Source: Candidatus Eisenbacteria bacterium (GTDB lineage: Bacteria; Desulfobacterota; Binatia; DP-6). From it: a stretch of 32,672 bases of DNA. Location of the stretch: assembly GCA_035577985.1 (NCBI GenBank), contig DATJZY010000046.1:1-32672 (forward strand). The letters run 5' to 3'. Under the pieces are notes generated by a model. It was not told the DNA's origin. It searched no databases and was given only the letters and a program-made list of their open reading frames with translations. Positions 28,147-32,672 of the stretch are shown here, in pieces (the first letter of the stretch is position 1; each line of letters opens with the position of its first letter). The translations under genes and the position numbers were made by a program.

Positions 28147-29634
28147 GTGCAGCGGGTCCTCATCGCCAACCGCGGCGAGATCGCGGTGCGGATCGCGCGC
28201 GGATGCCGCGCGCTCGGGCTCTCGCCGATCGCCGTGTACTCGGAGGCCGACCGGAGCGCGCCGCACGTCGCGGCCGCCGACGCGGCGGTGTGCGTGGGGC
28301 CCGCTCCGGCGCGCGAGTCGTACCTCGACACGAAGGCCATCCTCGCCGCCGCGCGCGCGACGCGCGCCGACGCCGTCCACCCGGGCTACGGGTTCTTCTC
28401 CGAGAATGCGGCTTTCGCCGAAGCCGTCGAGGGCGCGGGGCTCGTGTGGGTCGGCCCACCGCCCTCCGCGATCGCCACAATGGGCGACAAGCTCGCCGCC
28501 CGCGCGACGGCGGCGAAGGCGGGCGTGCCGCTCGTACCGGGCAGCGAGATCGCGGCCGGCGACGTCGCGTCCGCGAAGGAGGCCGCCGCGCGCCTCGGCT
28601 ACCCGATCCTGGTGAAGGCCGCGGCCGGCGGCGGCGGCAAGGGCATGCGCACGGTCGCGAGCGAGACGGAGCTGGCCGAGGCGCTCGCGGCCGCGACGCG
28701 CGAGGCGACGGCCGCCTTCGCGGACGGCCGCGTGTATCTCGAGAAGCAGATCGTGCGCCCCCGCCACGTCGAGGTGCAGGTGCTGGGCGATCGCCACGGC
28801 ACGCTCGTCCATCTCGGCGAGCGCGAGTGCTCGATCCAGCGCCGGCATCAGAAGATCGTCGAGGAGACGCCCTGCCCCGTCATGACGCCGGCGCTGCGCG
28901 CGCAGATGACCGACGCCGCGCACGCCGCTGCGCGTGCCGTCGGCTACGTGAGCGCCGGCACCGTCGAGTTCCTGCTCGACGAGAGCGGCCGCTTCTATTT
29001 CCTCGAAATGAACACACGGCTCCAGGTGGAGCACCCCGTGACGGAGCTCGCGACCGGCGTCGACATGGTGGTGGCGCAGCTTCGCATCGCGGCCGGCGAG
29101 CCCCTCGGGTTCGCGCAGGCGGACGTCCGGCCGCGCGGCCACGCGATCGAAGCGCGCGTCTACGCGGAGGACCCGCAGCAGAGCTTCTTCCCGAGCGCCG
29201 GCCCCATCCTGGCGCTGCACGAGCCGAGCGGGCCCGGCGTCCGCGTCGACTCGGGCATCCGCGCCGGCTTCACGGTGCCGATCGAGTACGATCCGCTCCT
29301 CTCCAAGGTGTCCGCCTGGGGCGCCGATCGTCGCGCCGCGATCGACCGCCTCGCGATCGCGCTCACCGAGACGATCGTCCTCGGCCCGACGACGAACCTC
29401 GCCTTCCTGCGCGACGTGCTCGCGCACGCGGCGTTCCGCGCCGGGAACACCCACACGGATTTTCTTTCCGAGCACGTTCCCGCCTGGCGTCCGGCGGCGC
29501 GGGCCGACCTCGCCGCGCTCGTCGCCGCCGTTGCGAGCGCACGTCCCGCGGCACGCGGGGCGGACGGCGCCGGGCTGCGGACCGAGCCCACGCCGTGGGA
29601 GACGCTCGGGCGCTGGAGGCTCGGCGGAACGTGA
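28147..29634 (+). CDS. biotin carboxylase subunit of an acyl-CoA carboxylase
   Basis: 495 residues from a GTG at 28147 that begins VQRVLIANRGEIAVRIARGCRALG, the standard opening of biotin carboxylases. Further marks are VHPGYGFFSENAAFAEAVEGAG, the ATP-grasp loop KAAAGGGGKGM, YLEKQIVRPRHVEVQVLGD, ERECSIQRRHQKIVEETPCP, and EMNTRLQVEHPVTE, holding the metal-binding Glu and catalytic residues. A C-terminal part of about 60 residues (ARADLAALVAAVASARPAARG) is variable. It carboxylates biotin with bicarbonate and ATP in the cytoplasm. Its stop overlaps the start of the biotin-carrier gene (GTGA), so the usual single alpha chain (BC-BT-BCCP) is split in two here. No clear Shine-Dalgarno is seen. Confidence 0.94.
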   Translation: MQRVLIANRGEIAVRIARGCRALGLSPIAVYSEADRSAPHVAAADAAVCVGPAPARESYLDTKAILAAARATRADAVHPGYGFFSENAAFAEAVEGAGLVWVGPPPSAIATMGDKLAARATAAKAGVPLVPGSEIAAGDVASAKEAAARLGYPILVKAAAGGGGKGMRTVASETELAEALAAATREATAAFADGRVYLEKQIVRPRHVEVQVLGDRHGTLVHLGERECSIQRRHQKIVEETPCPVMTPALRAQMTDAAHAAARAVGYVSAGTVEFLLDESGRFYFLEMNTRLQVEHPVTELATGVDMVVAQLRIAAGEPLGFAQADVRPRGHAIEARVYAEDPQQSFFPSAGPILALHEPSGPGVRVDSGIRAGFTVPIEYDPLLSKVSAWGADRRAAIDRLAIALTETIVLGPTTNLAFLRDVLAHAAFRAGNTHTDFLSEHVPAWRPAARADLAALVAAVASARPAARGADGAGLRTEPTPWETLGRWRLGGT

Positions 29635-30158
29635 GCGCCCAGGTGAAGCTGCGCACGGGCGGCCACACGCTCGCGGTCGCCGTCGTCCCCGACGGCGGTG
29701 GGCTCGCCGCCACCGTCGACGGCGCCGCGCACCGCGTGGGCACGATCGTCGCGACGGCAACGGCGAGCGTGGGTCACGCGATCGTCGAGGAGCTCGTGCT
29801 CGAGGTCGACGGCCAGCCGCTGCGCGCCGTCGTCGCGCGCACCCGCGATCGCATCCACGTCGCGGTGGGCGGCGACAGCTTCGTCTTCGAGCGCGTCGAC
29901 GACGCGCACGGCGGCGGCGCGGCGGGGGCGGGGTCGGGATCGGTCGTGGCGCCGATGCCGGGGAAAGTCGTGAAGGTGCTGGTCGCCGTCGGCGACGCCG
30001 TGACGGCCGGCCAGCCGCTCGTCGTCGTCGAAGCGATGAAGATGGAGACGACGCTCGCGGCCGAGATCGACGGCACCGTGCGCGCCCTGGGCGCCACGCC
30101 GGGCGCGATGGTCGACGCGGGCGCCGTGCTGGTCGAGCTCGCGCCGGCGGCGACGTAG
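29631..30158 (+). CDS. biotin carboxyl carrier protein with BT-like domain
   Basis: 175 residues from GTG at 29631, overlapping the biotin carboxylase stop by four bases. Residues 1-95 are beta-rich (QVKLRTGGHTLAVAVVPDGG, EELVLEVDGQPLRAVVARTRDRIHVAVGGDSFVFERV) and resemble the BT or middle domain that links the alpha chain to the carboxyltransferase in methylcrotonyl/propionyl-CoA carboxylases. After a Gly/Ala-rich hinge comes the biotinyl domain VVAPMPGKVVKVLVAVGDAVTAGQPLVVVEAMKMETTLAAEIDGTV, with the biotin-accepting Lys at 137 in EAMKME. It carries CO2 from the biotin carboxylase to the carboxyltransferase at 25165. A hairpin at 30192-30214 follows. Confidence 0.93.
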   Translation: MSAQVKLRTGGHTLAVAVVPDGGGLAATVDGAAHRVGTIVATATASVGHAIVEELVLEVDGQPLRAVVARTRDRIHVAVGGDSFVFERVDDAHGGGAAGAGSGSVVAPMPGKVVKVLVAVGDAVTAGQPLVVVEAMKMETTLAAEIDGTVRALGATPGAMVDAGAVLVELAPAAT

Positions 30159-30191
30159 CGCTACCGGCGCGGATATTCCGCTTCTAGTTCT

Positions 30192-30214
30192 TGCGGCAGC
30201 GTGGCGCTGCCGTA
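30192..30214. terminator. hairpin after the biotin carrier gene
   Basis: cggcagcg (30194-30201) and cgctgccg (30205-30212) pair perfectly around a three-base loop, and the stem can be extended by two weaker pairs. It lies 34 bases after the stop at 30158 and 27 bases before the next start. A second small stem (accctc/gagggt) at 30214-30233 covers the Shine-Dalgarno region of the next gene and might limit its translation. No U-tract is seen. Confidence 0.5.
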
Positions 30215-30240
30215 CCCTCGCACCGGGGAGGGTCGCGCGG

Positions 30241-31551
30241 ATGCGGATCGTGCTCGTGGGGGTGGAACGTGGGGACGCGCTCGTCGCGACGGTCACGCGG
30301 GCGCAGCCGGGTGCACGGCTCGACGTCGTCGACACCTCGACCGCGCTCGCGAACGCTCCCGACCCCGTGGTCGACCTGGTCCTGCTCGGGCCCGCCGCCG
30401 TCGCGCGCGAGGACGCCGTCCGCGGCGTGCGCGCGTTGCGCGCCGCGTGGCCCGGGGTACCCATCGTCGCGCTCGGGCGCGCCGACGACGCGGTCGTGGC
30501 GGTGGCGCTGCTGAAGGCCGGCGCAACGGACTATCTCGTCGCGGACGGCGATCCGGAGCTGCTCCAGGCCACGCTGGGCGCTCTCGCGGCCATACCCGCG
30601 CCGCGCGAGCCGGATGCGCCCGTGCCCGGGCTCATCGGCCGCACGCGCGCCATGGCCGAGGTGCGCGCGCTCGTCCGCGTCGCGGCGCGCGCCGAGGCGC
30701 ACGTGCTCGTCGAGGGCGAGACGGGGACCGGCAAGGAAGTCGTGGCGCGCGCGATCCACGGCCTCGGACGGCGCGCCGCCAGGCCGTTCGTGCCGATCAA
30801 CTGCGCCGCCGTGCCCGAGTCGCTCGCCGAGAGCGAGTTCTTCGGCCACGCGCGGGGCGCCTTCACCGGTGCCATCCAGGAACGACCCGGCGCGCTCCGT
30901 CTCGCCGACGGCGGCACGCTCTTCCTGGACGAGATCGAAGACCTGCCGCTCTCGCTCCAGGCGAAGCTCCTGCGCGTCGTGCAGGATGGCGAAGTGCGGC
31001 CGCTCGGCGCGAGCGTCGCGCGACGGCTCGACGTGCGACTCATCGCGGCGTCGAACCAGGACCTCTGGCGCATGGTCGAGTCCGGGCGATTCCGCAGCGA
31101 CCTCTTCTATCGCCTGCGCGTCCTGACGCTGCGGCTGCCGCCCCTGCGCGAGCGGCGAGCCGACATCCCGCTCCTCGTGGCGCACTTCGTCGAGCGCTTC
31201 AACGGGCGGCAGCGGACCACGTTCGCGTCACCGAGCGAGCACGCGTGCCGTCCGCTGCTCGAGCACCCGTGGCCCGGCAACGTGCGCGAGCTCGAGAACG
31301 CCCTCGAAGCGCTGCTCACGCTCGCCCAAGCGACAGGTGCCGATCTGGTGACCCTCCTGCAGCGCCAGCCCGCGGGAAGCGGGAGCCCCTGGGCGGACGA
31401 GCGGACGCGCATCCTGCGCGTGCTCGAAGCGAATCGCTGGAACCGACAACGGGCGGCGTCCGCGCTCGGCATCTCGCGCGTCACACTGTGGCGGCGCATG
31501 GAGCGGCACGGCATTCGCGATCCGCTCGGCGGCACCCGCGAAACGGCGTGA
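30241..31551 (+). CDS. sigma-54-dependent transcriptional activator with degenerate receiver domain
   Basis: 436 residues; GGGAGGG lies just before the ATG at 30241. Residues 1-115 keep the alpha/beta pattern of a response-regulator receiver (VVDLVLLGPAAV, VPIVALGRADD, LLKAGATDYLV), but the phosphoacceptor Asp is replaced (Gly50 in LVLLGPA) and the N-terminal acidic pair is absent. The AAA+ domain has Walker A GETGTGKE (159-166), the sigma-54 contact loop GAFTGA (206-211), Walker B GGTLFLDE (224-231) and the Arg-rich FRSDLFYRLRVLTLRLPPLRER. A Fis-type helix-turn-helix closes the protein (RQRAASALGISRVTLWRRM, about 395-415). It should activate RNA polymerase carrying sigma-54, and a matching -24/-12 promoter lies 55 bases after its stop. 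Control is unlikely to be by classic phosphorylation. Confidence 0.93.
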   Translation: MRIVLVGVERGDALVATVTRAQPGARLDVVDTSTALANAPDPVVDLVLLGPAAVAREDAVRGVRALRAAWPGVPIVALGRADDAVVAVALLKAGATDYLVADGDPELLQATLGALAAIPAPREPDAPVPGLIGRTRAMAEVRALVRVAARAEAHVLVEGETGTGKEVVARAIHGLGRRAARPFVPINCAAVPESLAESEFFGHARGAFTGAIQERPGALRLADGGTLFLDEIEDLPLSLQAKLLRVVQDGEVRPLGASVARRLDVRLIAASNQDLWRMVESGRFRSDLFYRLRVLTLRLPPLRERRADIPLLVAHFVERFNGRQRTTFASPSEHACRPLLEHPWPGNVRELENALEALLTLAQATGADLVTLLQRQPAGSGSPWADERTRILRVLEANRWNRQRAASALGISRVTLWRRMERHGIRDPLGGTRETA

Positions 31552-31605
31552 ACGCGCCTGCTGCACGCCGCGGCGGCGAACGCGCGCGGGGCGACGGCGG
31601 CCGGA

Positions 31606-31621
31606 TGGCACGGCGACTGCA
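31606..31621 (+). promoter_or_regulatory. predicted sigma-54 (-24/-12) promoter
   Basis: TGGCAC at 31606-31611, five bases, then CTGC at 31617-31620 followed by A. This matches the TGGCAC-N5-TTGC consensus at every conserved position except one T to C change, with GG and GC exactly 12 apart. Transcription would begin near 31632, upstream of the Shine-Dalgarno AAGGAGG at 31655-31661 and the ATG at 31666. It follows directly the activator gene. Upstream binding sites for the activator could not be identified. Confidence 0.7.
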
Positions 31622-31665
31622 GCGCACGGCTGTCCGCCCGCAACCCACCCGCCCAAGGAGGACAG

Positions 31666-32604
31666 ATGTCGCATCGACGGATCGTGCTCGGGCTCGTGCT
31701 CTCGGTCGGAGTGGTGGCGGCGCTCTTCGGCCGGGCGGTCACGGCGTTCTCGGTCGGAGAGAAGCCCCTCATCTATCGCGTCACGGCCAACAACAACGAC
31801 CTCGACGGGGTCGAGGGACTGGGGACGCCGGGGCGCGTCATCCACCTCTCGTACCGCCAGCGAAACTTCCGCGAGGGGACGCTCGACGGCGGCGACGACT
31901 TCTCGTGGTGCCCGTGGAAGAACGACGGGCAGCCCATCTACGTCGCGTGGACGGCGGTCGACGGCCGCGGCGTCTTCCGCTTCACGAACCTGCGCGCCCA
32001 TCCGACGACGGTCATGCTGTTCCCGTCGGCTGCCGGCGCCGACACCTGCGCGGGCGGCATCTACACCGAGCTGCTCATGCGGGCGTGCGATCACGTGATC
32101 GGCGGCAACTGCACCGAGTGGGAGGTGCCGACGGTCAACTGGCTGAACGTGCGCAACCTCCCCGGAAGCGTCGCCGGCGCCGGCGGCGGCATCACGGGCG
32201 CGTACCAGGCGTCCATCGCGGTCGCGGACGGCCCCAACGACGGTCCCGAGCCGTCGGACGTCGTCGACGTCGACGAGAACGGCCTGGATACGACCGCGCC
32301 CGGCATGAATCCCGGGCAGCACGTGGAATGGCGCTGCGGCGCCGGCGGCACGGCGCCGTGCCCGAGCGTCGTCGTCCACGACAGCTCGACGGCGCTCGAA
32401 GCCGACCCCGAGTACGCGTTCGTGCTCGGCACCATGCAGGGGCATCGTCCGGGCGGCTCGGTGTTCGCGGCCGCCGCCATCCCGCGCGGCGGACCACTCG
32501 GCTTCACCGTCAACGTGAACGTCAAGTTCCGCGGGCGCCTCGACCTGAACGTGGGATGTGATCAGCTGAAGTTCTTCGACTTCGGGGTGCCGCTGACCTT
32601 CTGA
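31666..32604 (+). CDS. secreted protein of unknown function, probable sigma-54 target
   Basis: 312 residues, with an excellent Shine-Dalgarno (AAGGAGG) deciding the ATG. A signal peptide (MSHRRIVLGLVLSVGVVAALFGRAVTAFS) is followed by a long beta-rich mature protein without repeats. Landmarks are DDFSWCPWKNDGQPIYVAWTAVDG, ADTCAGGIYTELLMRACDHVIGGNCTEW, a Gly-rich turn (GSVAGAGGGITGAY), VDVDENGLDTTAPGMNPG and a C-terminal strand pair (GFTVNVNVKFRGRLDLNVGC). Seven or so Cys are spread along it and could form disulfides. I do not recognise the family. A single secreted protein with a dedicated activator and promoter suggests strongly regulated, perhaps abundant, expression under some nutritional or surface cue. 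Confidence 0.8.
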   Translation: MSHRRIVLGLVLSVGVVAALFGRAVTAFSVGEKPLIYRVTANNNDLDGVEGLGTPGRVIHLSYRQRNFREGTLDGGDDFSWCPWKNDGQPIYVAWTAVDGRGVFRFTNLRAHPTTVMLFPSAAGADTCAGGIYTELLMRACDHVIGGNCTEWEVPTVNWLNVRNLPGSVAGAGGGITGAYQASIAVADGPNDGPEPSDVVDVDENGLDTTAPGMNPGQHVEWRCGAGGTAPCPSVVVHDSSTALEADPEYAFVLGTMQGHRPGGSVFAAAAIPRGGPLGFTVNVNVKFRGRLDLNVGCDQLKFFDFGVPLTF

Positions 32605-32672
32605 GCGGGGTTCGGGTCGGTGTGGTGCGCGGCGGCGCGAGTGGCCGGGGGGCGCAGCGTTCGCTCCCCGAT
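32605..32672. other. non-coding right end
   Basis: After the secreted protein's stop only 68 G/C-rich bases remain. I see no hairpin or start of a further gene in them. Confidence 0.4.

Overview
The window is very GC-rich and densely coded. Many start codons are GTG, coding strands alternate in short blocks, and an unusual number of small exported proteins is present. Several exported proteins carry Thr/Ser-rich linkers and Cys-rich CGNG/CGDG...ECDDGN repeats, a style familiar from Myxococcota and from Candidatus Binatota (Desulfobacterota-like) genomes. Together with F420-type (LLM) and acyl-CoA chemistry this suggests an aerobic soil or groundwater deltaproteobacterial-like lineage. The assignment is inference; no rRNA or other phylogenetic marker is in the window.

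Layout: 1-457 is the start of a meaB-type GTPase gene running off the left edge. 546-2267 holds an SGNH-hydrolase-like membrane-anchored protein and a lipoprotein. 2264-4053 (minus) is a flavin-dependent-halogenase-like enzyme followed by a DoxX-like membrane protein. 4322-5581 is a CPA2-type cation/proton antiporter. 5595-7953 (minus) is a diheme c-type lipoprotein preceded by a small Cys-rich secreted protein. 8046-9151 holds an AhpD/carboxymuconolactone-decarboxylase-like protein and a small secreted protein. 9320-12554 holds a transposase remnant, a large secreted beta-helix protein and a DUF4124-like protein, with two near-identical 48-bp terminators. 12717-15922 contains a small membrane protein, a Kazal-like secreted protein, a TPR-like secreted protein, an LLM oxidoreductase and a small secreted protein. 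15923-16290 is a non-coding region full of long inverted repeats. 16291-18483 (minus) is methylmalonyl-CoA mutase.

The right half holds an HDOD protein translationally coupled to a soluble GAF histidine kinase (minus, 19254-21535). Divergent to it are a composite membrane aldo-keto reductase/ferredoxin (21658-23202), an SDR plus acyltransferase pair, a methylcrotonyl-CoA-type carboxyltransferase, a Cys-rich secreted protein, and a biotin carboxylase coupled to a biotin carrier protein (to 30158). The window ends with a sigma-54 activator whose receiver domain is degenerate, then a good -24/-12 promoter and the secreted protein gene that it probably controls.

Functional reading: the carboxylase subunits, the mutase and MeaB fit breakdown of branched-chain acyl-CoAs (leucine/isovalerate through methylcrotonyl-CoA, and propionyl-CoA through methylmalonyl-CoA). 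The remainder is mainly cell-envelope and exported proteins without known roles. No CRISPR array, tRNA, rRNA or intact mobile element was seen. The most promising unexplained signals are the sigma-54 module at the right end, the duplicated terminator bracketing the beta-helix gene, the nested inverted repeats at 15953-16274, and the composite reductase at 21658.
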